Of a stretch of 64,000 nucleotides of DNA, positions 1 to 7,619 are shown piece after piece; within the stretch, counting starts at the first letter, position 1; the number at the start of each line of letters is the position of its first letter. Below the pieces are notes generated by a model. That model had not been told where the DNA came from, searched no databases, and was given only the letters and a program-made list of their open reading frames with translations. The stretch comes from Peiella sedimenti (lineage in GTDB: Bacteria > Pseudomonadota > Alphaproteobacteria > Caulobacterales > Caulobacteraceae): NCBI RefSeq assembly GCF_030504955.1, contig NZ_JAUKTR010000001.1, forward strand, positions 621,501 through 685,500. The letters run 5' to 3'. Made by a program: the position numbers and the translations under genes.

Positions 1-522
1 ACGCACGCCACGACCGAGGCCGAACACGGCTCAGGCGGCGGCCTGCCGCAGTTCGAGTTCCAGCACTGGTTCGGCCAGATCGTCTATCTGGTCTTCCTGT
101 TCGCGCTGCTCTACCTGCTGATCGCCAAGGTCTTCGCGCCGCGCATGCGCCGCATCTTCGACCAGCGGGCCGAGACGATCGAAACGGCCATCGCCACGGC
201 TCGCCGCGTGCAGGCCGAGGCTGACGCCCAGGCTGACGCCGCTCGCGCCGGGGTCGCTCAGGCTCGCGCCGAGGCGCTGCGGACCGCTACCGAGGCCAAG
301 GCTCGCGTGACCGAGGATCTGAACCGCCGCCAGGCCGCCGCCGAAGGCGAAGCCGCCGCCAAGGTGGCCGAAGCCGAAGCCGCCATCGCCAAGACGCGCG
401 AGGCCGCCATGGCCGGCGTGTCGCAGATCGCCGCCGAGACGGCCCAGGCCGTCGTCGAAAAGCTGACCGGCAAGGCCGCCACCAAGGCCGAGCTGGACGC
501 CGCGCTCAAGGGAGCCGCGTAA
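1..522 (+). CDS. atpF2: F0 ATP synthase subunit b' (5' end outside window)
   Basis: The frame is open from base 1, so the start codon lies upstream. Read from base 1, the first visible residues are polar and acidic, followed by one hydrophobic membrane segment (IVYLVFLFALLYLLIAKVF, about residues 27-45 of the visible part) and a long Ala/Glu/Arg-rich helix. This is the architecture of the peripheral stalk of F-type ATP synthase, which holds the F1 head still against the c-ring. A second stalk gene begins one base after the stop, as in alphaproteobacteria that carry separate b' and b genes. The acidic N-terminal region before the membrane helix fits b' rather than b. The family assignment is confident; b' against b rests on order and N-terminus. 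Confidence 0.93.
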   Translation, partial: THATTEAEHGSGGGLPQFEFQHWFGQIVYLVFLFALLYLLIAKVFAPRMRRIFDQRAETIETAIATARRVQAEADAQADAARAGVAQARAEALRTATEAKARVTEDLNRRQAAAEGEAAAKVAEAEAAIAKTREAAMAGVSQIAAETAQAVVEKLTGKAATKAELDAALKGAA

Positions 523-523
523 G

Positions 524-1039
524 ATGCCCGCCTTTTTCGATCCTTACTTCTGGTCCCTCTCCAACGCCGAGCTTTGGGTCGGCGTGGGCCTGGTCATCTT
601 CTTCGCCATCCTGTTCGCCGTGGGTACCTTCAAGAAGGTGGGCCAGGCGCTGGACGCCAAGGCCGCCGATATCCAGGCCAACCTGGACGAAGCCGCCCGT
701 CTGCGCGCCGAGGCCGAGGCGATGCTGGCCAAGCTGACGGCGGAACGCGCCGAAGCCGAAGCCCAGGCCAAGGCGATGCTCGAAGCCGCCCAGGCTGAAG
801 CCGCCCAGATGGAGGCTGACGCCAGGGCCAAGCTGGCCGAAAGCATCACGCGCCGTCAGGCTCTGGCCGAGCGCAAGATCGCCCAGGCCGAGGCCCAGGC
901 CCTGGCCGAGGTGAAGGCCGCCGCCGCCGAGGCGGGCGTCCGCGCCGCTGAACAGGTCCTGGCCTCCCGCCTGGCCGAGGCGGGGACCGATCCCCTGGCG
1001 GATCGCGCCATCGCCCAGCTGACTGGCCGTCTGAACTAG
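524..1039 (+). CDS. atpF: F0 ATP synthase subunit b
   Basis: This 171-residue protein has a short N-terminal stretch (PAFFDPYFWSLSNAELWVGVG), one membrane helix at about residues 17-35 and a charged alanine-rich coiled coil to the C-terminus. That is the normal form and length of bacterial subunit b. With b' it forms the heterodimeric peripheral stalk of the F1F0 ATP synthase in the inner membrane. The ATG follows the b' stop codon with a one-base gap, so the two are almost certainly cotranscribed and translationally coupled. A strong intrinsic terminator lies 25 bases after the stop, so this is the last gene of the F0 operon. Confidence 0.96.
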   Translation: MPAFFDPYFWSLSNAELWVGVGLVIFFAILFAVGTFKKVGQALDAKAADIQANLDEAARLRAEAEAMLAKLTAERAEAEAQAKAMLEAAQAEAAQMEADARAKLAESITRRQALAERKIAQAEAQALAEVKAAAAEAGVRAAEQVLASRLAEAGTDPLADRAIAQLTGRLN

Positions 1040-1063
1040 ACGCGCCGACGAGCTCGACAAGAC

Positions 1064-1095
1064 AAAGGCCGGAGGAGCGATCCTCCGGCCTTTTG
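1064..1095 (+). terminator. Rho-independent terminator of the F0 ATP synthase operon
   Basis: A 13-base-pair perfect stem (1064-1076 with 1081-1093) closes a GCGA tetraloop and runs directly into a T-rich stretch. It lies 25 bases downstream of the atpF stop codon. Confidence 0.92.
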
Positions 1096-1116
1096 CTTTC
1101 TGACTGTCGGTTTGGG

Positions 1117-1635
1117 CTAGCGGCGGCGCTTGAGGCTGTGGCGGAAGCGCTTCAGCACGCGGTCCTGGCCGCGGCGCAGGAGCAGCCGCTCCATACGCAG
1201 CATCGACTGCCACGTCACGGGGGCGAACTCGGGCTTGGGCCGCATCAGGCGGCGGACGGGGTAGACCCAGCCGGGCCGAGCGTACTGGACCCGGATGAAC
1301 TGGCGCTTGGCCCAGTAGGAGTTCTTGAGAATCAGCATCAGGCCCACCGCCGAGATCGGCAGGCCGAACGGGCCGGGCAGGGGGGCGATCAGGACCCCGC
1401 CCACCATCAGCACCGAACCGGCCGCGATGGCCGCCACCTTGACGATGCGGCCCATGGCCCCGGCCAGCAGGCCGCGGCGACGGGCCTTGGGCTCCGCGCG
1501 GCAGCCGATGTCCTGGAAGGCGACGAGCGACATGATGGGTCCAGTTACTGGGTGACGCTCGAAGAACGCACGAGCGGGGCGAAAGACGACATCCGGCTGA
1601 AAAGAATCACAGGGACTCACGTCAGTGGCGGACAC
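1117..1635 (-). CDS. Small membrane protein of PGPGW-like type, function unknown
   Basis: The confident part is the 138 residues from the ATG at 1533. A basic N-terminus is followed by two hydrophobic segments that flank a turn containing PLPGPFGLP, and then by a strongly basic C-terminal tail rich in Arg and Lys. This resembles small bacterial PGPGW-type transmembrane proteins of unknown role. The start is uncertain. The frame extends to a GTG at 1635, and a perfect AGGAGG-like site sits just before that codon, with another GTG at 1620. An internal ATG at 1533 lacks a clear ribosome site. It lies downstream of the efflux gene on the same strand. Confidence 0.6.
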   Translation of the reverse strand: MSATDVSPCDSFQPDVVFRPARAFFERHPVTGPIMSLVAFQDIGCRAEPKARRRGLLAGAMGRIVKVAAIAAGSVLMVGGVLIAPLPGPFGLPISAVGLMLILKNSYWAKRQFIRVQYARPGWVYPVRRLMRPKPEFAPVTWQSMLRMERLLLRRGQDRVLKRFRHSLKRRR

Positions 1636-1743
1636 CTCCTGATCGCAGCCTACATGGGGCCGATTTACGGCGGATGAATGGGCGACCGGCGCCCAAATTC
1701 ACACTTCGAGGTAATGTGGCCGCGCCGTCACACCTGACCTAGC

Positions 1744-2991
1744 CTAGGCGGCCCGAGCCTCTCGCGCCCTGAACAGCCGTCCGCGCTCGGCCAGCAGGAC
1801 GAAGGCCAGTGCGGCCAGGCCGCAGGCCGTGAAGCCCAAGGCGAGAGGCGCAGTCGTCCCGTCGAACTGCTGGCCGATGAAGAAGCCGACCAGGGCGCCG
1901 CCGATGCTGGAGACGAACCCCTGGGCCGAGGAGGCCGCGCCCGCGATATGGCCCATGGGCGCCATGGCCATGGCCCCGAAGTTTCCGACAATCAGGCCGA
2001 AGCAGAACATGGTGGCGGCCTGCAGGACCGCGAAGGTTGTCATGGTCTCCCAGCCCGCCAGGGCTACGCCGGCGTGCAGGGCCGAGAAGAGGATGAAGCC
2101 GAGCAGAGCGCTATGGCCGACCAGGCGCGATCCCAGCCGCTCGACGACGCGTGCATTGGTCAGTGACGCTACGGCGATGGCTCCGGCGATCCCGGCGAAG
2201 ACGAAGGGAAATGCGCCGGGCGCCTGGAAGACGTCGGCGAAGATCTGCTGCGACGAGCCGATGAAGCCGAACAGGGCGCCCGAGATGGCGGTGGAGGCCA
2301 GGGCGTAGTTCACCGACTGCCGCTGGGTGAGAGCTTGGCGGAAGCCGTCAAGGATCGTCGGAATCCGGATGGGGCGCCGGTACTCCGGATGGAGGGTCTC
2401 AGGCAGGCGCAGGGCGGCCCAGGCCAGCACCAGGGCGCCCGCCCCAGCCAGCAGGAAGAAGATGACGCGCCAGTCCGCCACATACAGGATCAGCGCCCCC
2501 AGGCTGGGCGCCAGGATCGGCACCCCAAGGAAGACGAGAAAGGTGAGCGACATGACCCGCGCCATGGTGCGGCCCTCATAGCAGTCGCGCACGATGGAGA
2601 TGGCCAGCACCCGTCCCGATGCCGCGCCCAGGCCGCAAAGGAACCGCCCGAGCAGCAAAAGATCGAAGCTGGGGGCCACGGCGGCGGCCAGGCCGAACAG
2701 GGTGTAGATAGACAGCCCCCACAGCAGCAGCGGCCGGCGGCCATAGCGGTCGGACAGCGGTCCATAGACCAGCTGACCCACGCCGAAGCCGAGCAGATAG
2801 GCGGTCACGACCCACTGGCGGTCGTTTTCGACCGCGACGCCCAGCGCCTGTCCGATGTCGGGCAGGGCCGGCAGCATGGCGTCAATGGCCAACGCGTTCA
2901 GCGCCATGACCAGGGCGATCAGGCTGACGAACTCGGGAAAGGCCATGCCCGGATGCGGGCTGGGCTTGGCGGCGACGGCGGGCTCGGACAT
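1744..2991 (-). CDS. Bcr/CflA-type major facilitator drug efflux transporter
   Basis: The 415-residue product has about twelve hydrophobic segments. Its N-terminal half shows hallmarks of the drug:H+ antiporter-1 group: a first helix with LNALAIDAMLPALPDIG, and the loop motif GPLSDRYGRRPLL (about residues 77-89) followed by LLGRFLCGLGAA. This matches the Bcr/CflA subfamily, inner-membrane pumps that export drugs or small metabolites using the proton gradient. The substrate cannot be read from sequence. It is the first gene upstream of the small membrane protein at 1117 and is separated by about 45 bases from the rnr gene behind it. Confidence 0.92.
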   Translation of the reverse strand: MSEPAVAAKPSPHPGMAFPEFVSLIALVMALNALAIDAMLPALPDIGQALGVAVENDRQWVVTAYLLGFGVGQLVYGPLSDRYGRRPLLLWGLSIYTLFGLAAAVAPSFDLLLLGRFLCGLGAASGRVLAISIVRDCYEGRTMARVMSLTFLVFLGVPILAPSLGALILYVADWRVIFFLLAGAGALVLAWAALRLPETLHPEYRRPIRIPTILDGFRQALTQRQSVNYALASTAISGALFGFIGSSQQIFADVFQAPGAFPFVFAGIAGAIAVASLTNARVVERLGSRLVGHSALLGFILFSALHAGVALAGWETMTTFAVLQAATMFCFGLIVGNFGAMAMAPMGHIAGAASSAQGFVSSIGGALVGFFIGQQFDGTTAPLALGFTACGLAALAFVLLAERGRLFRAREARAA

Positions 2992-3036
2992 GGGGCGGCT
3001 TCTATAGGCGCGTCGCCGACGTCCGGCCAGCGGCTA

Positions 3037-5316
3037 TCAGCGCCGCCTCGGCTTGCCCCCGCCTCGCGCGGGCGGTTTGCCCCGGCCCTTGGGCGGACCC
3101 CGGCGATCCCGATCCCGCACGCCCAGACGCGGGCGGGGGGCGTTCGGGTCCGCGGCTTCAGGCTCGCTGAGCATCTCGAAAAGCAGGCCGCCCGTGATCG
3201 GCGTGGCCTCGACCAACCGCACCGTCACCTGACGCCCCAGGCGCCAGCGCAGCCCGGAGCGGCTGCCCACCAGGGCGTGGGCCTTGTCGTCGTGGGTGAA
3301 GTACTCCTCGCCCAGTTGCGACACGGGGATCAGGCCGTCAGCCCCGGTCTCCTCCAGCCGCACGAACAGGCCGAAGCGGGTGACGCCGGTTATGCGGCCC
3401 TCGAACTCGGCGCCGACGCGGTCCTCAAGGAAAGCGGCCACATAGCGGTCGGTGGCGTCGCGCTCGGCGGCCATGGAGCGCCGCTCGGTCATGGTGATGT
3501 GTTCCGCCACGGCCTCCAGCTGGCTGGCCTGCTTGTCGGACAGTCCGTCCGAGCCCAGCCCCAGCGCGCGGATCAGGGCCCGGTGCACCACAAGGTCGGC
3601 ATAGCGACGGATCGGCGAGGTGAAGTGGGCGTAGCGCTGCAAGTTCAGGCCGAAATGGCCGACATTGTCCGGGCTGTAGACAGCCTGCATCTGACTGCGC
3701 AGCACGACCTCGTTGACGATGTCGCCGTGCGGTCCCCCCCGGGTTTTTTCCAGAAGCTCGTTGAAGCGGCGCGTGGTTGCGGGCTGACCTTTGGCCCAAG
3801 GCAGTCCCAGCGTCGCCAGGAAGTCGGCCAGGTCGAAGGTCTTCTCCTGGCTGGGTTCGTCGTGGACGCGATAAATAAGCGGCGTGCGGCGCTTCTCCAG
3901 GGTCTCGGCGGCGCAGACATTGGCCTGGATCATCATCTCTTCGATGAGGCGGTGCGCCTCCAGGCTCTGGCGCGGGGTGATGGAGACCACCTCGCCCTCG
4001 TCGTTCAGCCTGATCTGCCGCTCCATCGTCTCGATGGCCAGGGGGCTGCGCCGGTTGCGGCCTTCCAGCATGACCCGATAGGCGGCCCAGAGGGGCTGCA
4101 GCACCCGCTCCAGCACCATGCCTGACGCATCGTCGGGGCGGCCGTCCACGGCGTCCTGCGCCTGCTGGTAGGACAGCTTGGCGGCCGAGCGCATCAGACC
4201 GCGCACGAAGCGATGGCCGGTCTTGGCTCCAGTCTTGTCGAAGACCATACGCACGGCCATGCAGGCGCGCTCCTCGCCTTGGCGTAGCGAGCACAGATCG
4301 CTGGACAGGGCGTGCGGCAGCATCGGCTCGACGCGATCGGGGAAGTAGGTGGAGTTGCCCTTGACGTAAGCCTCACGATCCAGGGCCGAGCCGTCGCGGA
4401 CATAGGCCGCCACATCGGCGATGGCGACCCAGACGACCCAGCCGCCGGGGTTCTTGGGGTCCTCATCCGGCTCGGCATAGACGGCGTCGTCGTGGTCGCG
4501 CGCGTCGGGCGGATCGATGGTGACGAGAGGAATGTCGCGCAGGTCCTCGCGGCCCTTCAGCGTCGGGGGCCTGGCTTCTCGCGCCTCGGTCTCGGCGCCT
4601 TCCGAGAACCCGGTCGGCACGCCGTGGGCATGGATGGCGATCAGGGACGCCGCACGCGGTTGATCCTCGCGGCCTACAACCTCGAGAAGCCGCCCGGCGT
4701 GCGGCCCGTAGCGGCGGGTCTGGGGGCCCACCTCGGCCAGGACCAGATCACCGTCCTTGAGGTCGCGGGCCGACGGCTCCTGAAGCACCAGGCGCTCCTT
4801 GGAACGCCGATCCACGGGATCAACTCGAACCTCGCGAGCCGTCTTGCGCACGACGCCCAGCACGCGGTGGGCGCTCTGGCCGAGGCGCTTGATCAGCTTG
4901 GCCTCGTAGGCGTCTCCGATCTTCTCGAAGCGGACCAGCACGCGATCGCCCAGACCAGGGACTTGTCCCCGCGCCTCGCCGTCCCCAGGCGCCAGCCGGG
5001 CCAGTGGCAGGTCCTCGCCTCCTTTGGTCAGGCGGACAAAGAGGTCCCCGTCGGCGTCGCGTTCGGCCACGTCGGCCACGCCCACGGGCGGGAAGGCGCC
5101 GGTTTCAGCAAACCCCCTACGGCCGCGCTTGCCCAGGGCGCCCTCCGCCTCCAGTTCGCGCAGCATTTCGCGCAGGGCCCGACGCTCGGCGCCCTTGAGG
5201 CCGAAGGCGCGCGCGATATCGGCCTTCTCGGCTTCGCCCGCGTCGCGCAGGAAGCGGAGGAGGGTGTCCCGGTCGGGCAGTCCCTTGGGCGGGCGGCCGC
5301 CGCCGCGGCGGCTCAT
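3037..5316 (-). CDS. rnr: Ribonuclease R (3'-5' exoribonuclease)
   Basis: At 759 residues the protein has the usual RNase R layout: an N-terminal winged-helix region, cold-shock domains, the RNB catalytic domain, an S1 domain and a basic tail. The RNB metal-binding motif is visible as IDPPDARDHDDA, with Asp268, Asp274, Asp276 and Asp277. The S1 region starts near EFEGRITGVTRFGLFVRL. The last 40 residues are rich in Arg, Lys, Gly and Pro, as expected for binding structured RNA. The enzyme degrades structured RNAs processively and helps in rRNA quality control. The ATG at 5316 is preceded by an AGGTGA ribosome site. Confidence 0.97.
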   Translation of the reverse strand: MSRRGGGRPPKGLPDRDTLLRFLRDAGEAEKADIARAFGLKGAERRALREMLRELEAEGALGKRGRRGFAETGAFPPVGVADVAERDADGDLFVRLTKGGEDLPLARLAPGDGEARGQVPGLGDRVLVRFEKIGDAYEAKLIKRLGQSAHRVLGVVRKTAREVRVDPVDRRSKERLVLQEPSARDLKDGDLVLAEVGPQTRRYGPHAGRLLEVVGREDQPRAASLIAIHAHGVPTGFSEGAETEAREARPPTLKGREDLRDIPLVTIDPPDARDHDDAVYAEPDEDPKNPGGWVVWVAIADVAAYVRDGSALDREAYVKGNSTYFPDRVEPMLPHALSSDLCSLRQGEERACMAVRMVFDKTGAKTGHRFVRGLMRSAAKLSYQQAQDAVDGRPDDASGMVLERVLQPLWAAYRVMLEGRNRRSPLAIETMERQIRLNDEGEVVSITPRQSLEAHRLIEEMMIQANVCAAETLEKRRTPLIYRVHDEPSQEKTFDLADFLATLGLPWAKGQPATTRRFNELLEKTRGGPHGDIVNEVVLRSQMQAVYSPDNVGHFGLNLQRYAHFTSPIRRYADLVVHRALIRALGLGSDGLSDKQASQLEAVAEHITMTERRSMAAERDATDRYVAAFLEDRVGAEFEGRITGVTRFGLFVRLEETGADGLIPVSQLGEEYFTHDDKAHALVGSRSGLRWRLGRQVTVRLVEATPITGGLLFEMLSEPEAADPNAPRPRLGVRDRDRRGPPKGRGKPPARGGGKPRRR

Positions 5317-5376
5317 CGGGCGATCACCTGAGGCATGTCGCCCCTATAACGCAGCAGAAGCGCGACGGTCGCGTCC

Positions 5377-6171
5377 TCACCCGCGCCGCCGCCTCTGGCG
5401 TTCGGCCTGTACGGCGCGGACGACCGCAGCCATGTCGGCCGAGGCCACCATGGTGTCGCCGACGATGAAGGCAGGCGTTCCCTGGATCATCAGCCGCTGG
5501 GCCAGTTCGGACGTCTCGGTCAGATGCTCGTTAAGCGCCTCATCATTGGCGACGGCGGGGTCGAGCCCCTGCGCCCGCAAGGCGTCGTCGATCACCGCGT
5601 CAGTCAGGGGCCGGGCCGTCATCAGGCGATTGTGGAAGGCCAGATAGTCGCCGCCGGCGCGCTTCACGGCCAGGGCCGCCCGCGCGGCGCGCTCGGACAC
5701 GCCGCCGAAGATGGGCATCTCCTTGAAGACGAAGCGCACATCCGGGTTCTGGCGGATGAAGGCCTGTATCTGGGGCTCCACCTGCTGGCAGTAGGGACAG
5801 CGATAATCGAAGAACTCGGTGACCGTGATGGTCCCGTTGGGATTGGCGACAAAGTCGTCAGGGTCCTGTTCGAGGGCCGAACGGTCGCGCAGCAGGGCCT
5901 GGCGCACTGTGGCCTGGGCGTCGGCGCGGCGTTTTTCTTCCAGCCGGTTCGAGACCTGGACCAGGATCTCCGGATTGGCCAGCAGATACGCCTCAGCCTG
6001 GGCGTCGAAGGCCGGCGTGCGGACCCCGAACCACGGCGACAGCGCCACCGCCAACGCCAGAACAGCCGCGGCCAGGGCCGCGGGCGCCGCCACCGCGGGC
6101 TGGAGCAGACGGCGCAGCAGGGAAGGGCGAGGATTGGCCTCGGGCGAGGGCGGCAGGTCAGGCTCGCTCAA
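5377..6171 (-). CDS. Membrane-anchored DsbA/ScsC-like thiol oxidoreductase
   Basis: The 264-residue protein has a cytoplasmic Pro-rich start, one membrane segment at about residues 27-48 and a periplasmic thioredoxin-fold domain. The active site is CPYC (Cys125 and Cys128), in FFDYRCPYCQQVEP, and the cis-proline loop is IQGTPAFIVGD. The region before the fold (LLANPEILVQVSNRLEE) resembles the N-terminal segment of ScsC-type proteins. The family makes or shuffles disulfide bonds in exported proteins. Its ATG overlaps the stop of the upstream M48 protease gene by four bases, so the two are translationally coupled and probably act together in envelope protein quality control. Confidence 0.9.
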   Translation of the reverse strand: MSEPDLPPSPEANPRPSLLRRLLQPAVAAPAALAAAVLALAVALSPWFGVRTPAFDAQAEAYLLANPEILVQVSNRLEEKRRADAQATVRQALLRDRSALEQDPDDFVANPNGTITVTEFFDYRCPYCQQVEPQIQAFIRQNPDVRFVFKEMPIFGGVSERAARAALAVKRAGGDYLAFHNRLMTARPLTDAVIDDALRAQGLDPAVANDEALNEHLTETSELAQRLMIQGTPAFIVGDTMVASADMAAVVRAVQAERQRRRRG

Positions 6172-7553
6172 GAGGCGTTCTCCCGTTCATTGCGGCGGTC
6201 CAGGTCTTCCAGGTCTTCGTCGGTCACGCCGCTCTGCAGCACGATGTCGACGGCGCGCACCCAGCCGGTCGAGCCGCGGGGCAAGGCGTCACGGGCCCGC
6301 AAGGCGAAGACGCGAGCCTGGTCCCGGTCGCCGATGGCGTACTGATATTCAGCGGCGGCCAGACGGGCCATGCCGTCCTGCCCCTGCTCGGCATGGGCTT
6401 CGGACAGCAGACGCCAGGCGATGGCGTTGTCGTCCTCGATCAGGTTGGCGCGGTTGAGCTCGCGGATGGCCTCTTCGACGTTGGGCGCCTCATGGGTGGC
6501 CAGCAGAGCCTGCCCCAGATTGATGCGCAGCAGAGCCGCTTCCGGGAGCAGCTCTACCGAACGCCGGTGCGCCGGCACCGCCTCGACGGGTCGCCCGCCC
6601 TCGAACAGCACCTGGCCCTTCAGCTCCCACAGGTAGGGATTGTCAGGCTGCTCCTCGAGCAGCTGGTCGATGGCGGCGACGGCGCGGTCGATCTGGCTGT
6701 CGCGGTAGAGGGCGATGGCGCGCGCGTAGCGGGCGGGGAAACTGGTGTCCGTTTCCGGATAGCGGCGCAGGGTCTGATTAGGATGGTTGAGGAAGGCGTA
6801 GAGCTTGGCCTTCACCAACTCGTGCTCGGCCTGCCACTCGGGCGGGTCCGGCCGATTGTAGTTGGGCAAACGTTCGGCCCGGCGGCGCAGGGCGTCGATG
6901 CGCTGGGACGAGAGCGGGTGGGCGCGGAAATAGGGGAACTGCCGATCCAGCGAGAAGACCTCCTGGTAGCGGAACTTCTCGAAGAATTCGACGAGCCCGC
7001 GCCCGGAATAGCCAGCCCGCTCCATGGCCTGGAGCCCGGCCTGGTCGGCGGCGCCCTCCTGGCTGCGTGAATAGTTGAGGGCCCCCAGCGCGCCGAAATA
7101 GCCGCTGCTCCCCGCAAGGGCGATGCCCGCGTCCGGCGCGCCCGCCAGCGCCGCCACCACGCCCAGGCCGAGGGTCAGCAGGAAGGGCGTCATGCCCGCC
7201 CGCTGCATCTCGCCGCGAACCGTGTGGCCGCCGGCCAGATGTCCCGCCTCGTGGGCGATGACCCCCAGCAACTGATTGGGGTTCTCGGTCTCGAGGATCA
7301 ATCCCGTGTTGACCCCCATGATCTGGCCCTGGGTGGCGAAGGCGTTCAGCGACTGGTCGCTGATCAGCAGCAGGCGCACGTCGTCCGGCTCCAGCCCGGC
7401 GGCCTCAAGCACCGGGTCCGCCTGACGCCGCAGGATGGTCTCGATCTCGGTGTCCCGGATGACCGACTGGGCCGAAGCCAGGGTCGGAACCCCGGCCATC
7501 AGGGCCACGGCGGCCATGACGGCGCCAAGACGAAGGCGTCGATTACGGGTCAT
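6168..7553 (-). CDS. Periplasmic M48 metalloprotease with TPR domain (BepA-like)
   Basis: This 461-residue protein has a signal peptide (AVMAAVALMAGVPTLASAQS), a zinc-protease domain with HEAGH at residues 101-105 and a third ligand in the SRSQEGAAD motif (Glu166). The second half is made of TPR-type helical repeats. That combination is the BepA/YfgC architecture, which in Escherichia coli supports assembly or removal of outer-membrane proteins such as LptD. A role in outer-membrane biogenesis is inferred from this family. It is cotranscribed with the DsbA-like gene that overlaps its 3' end, and disulfide formation is part of LptD maturation in E. coli. Confidence 0.93.
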   Translation of the reverse strand: MTRNRRLRLGAVMAAVALMAGVPTLASAQSVIRDTEIETILRRQADPVLEAAGLEPDDVRLLLISDQSLNAFATQGQIMGVNTGLILETENPNQLLGVIAHEAGHLAGGHTVRGEMQRAGMTPFLLTLGLGVVAALAGAPDAGIALAGSSGYFGALGALNYSRSQEGAADQAGLQAMERAGYSGRGLVEFFEKFRYQEVFSLDRQFPYFRAHPLSSQRIDALRRRAERLPNYNRPDPPEWQAEHELVKAKLYAFLNHPNQTLRRYPETDTSFPARYARAIALYRDSQIDRAVAAIDQLLEEQPDNPYLWELKGQVLFEGGRPVEAVPAHRRSVELLPEAALLRINLGQALLATHEAPNVEEAIRELNRANLIEDDNAIAWRLLSEAHAEQGQDGMARLAAAEYQYAIGDRDQARVFALRARDALPRGSTGWVRAVDIVLQSGVTDEDLEDLDRRNERENAS

Positions 7554-7619
7554 GCACGCAGGCTCCTTCAGACGCTTAAGCCCCGCACCCTGACCAGCCC
7601 TGGAGGCAACCCTAACCCC

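Noticed and set aside
2335..4125. 596-codon open frame on the plus strand opposite rnr and the efflux gene
   Set aside because: It is antisense to two clear genes, low in complexity and rich in Gly, His, Gln and Arg. No domain is visible.
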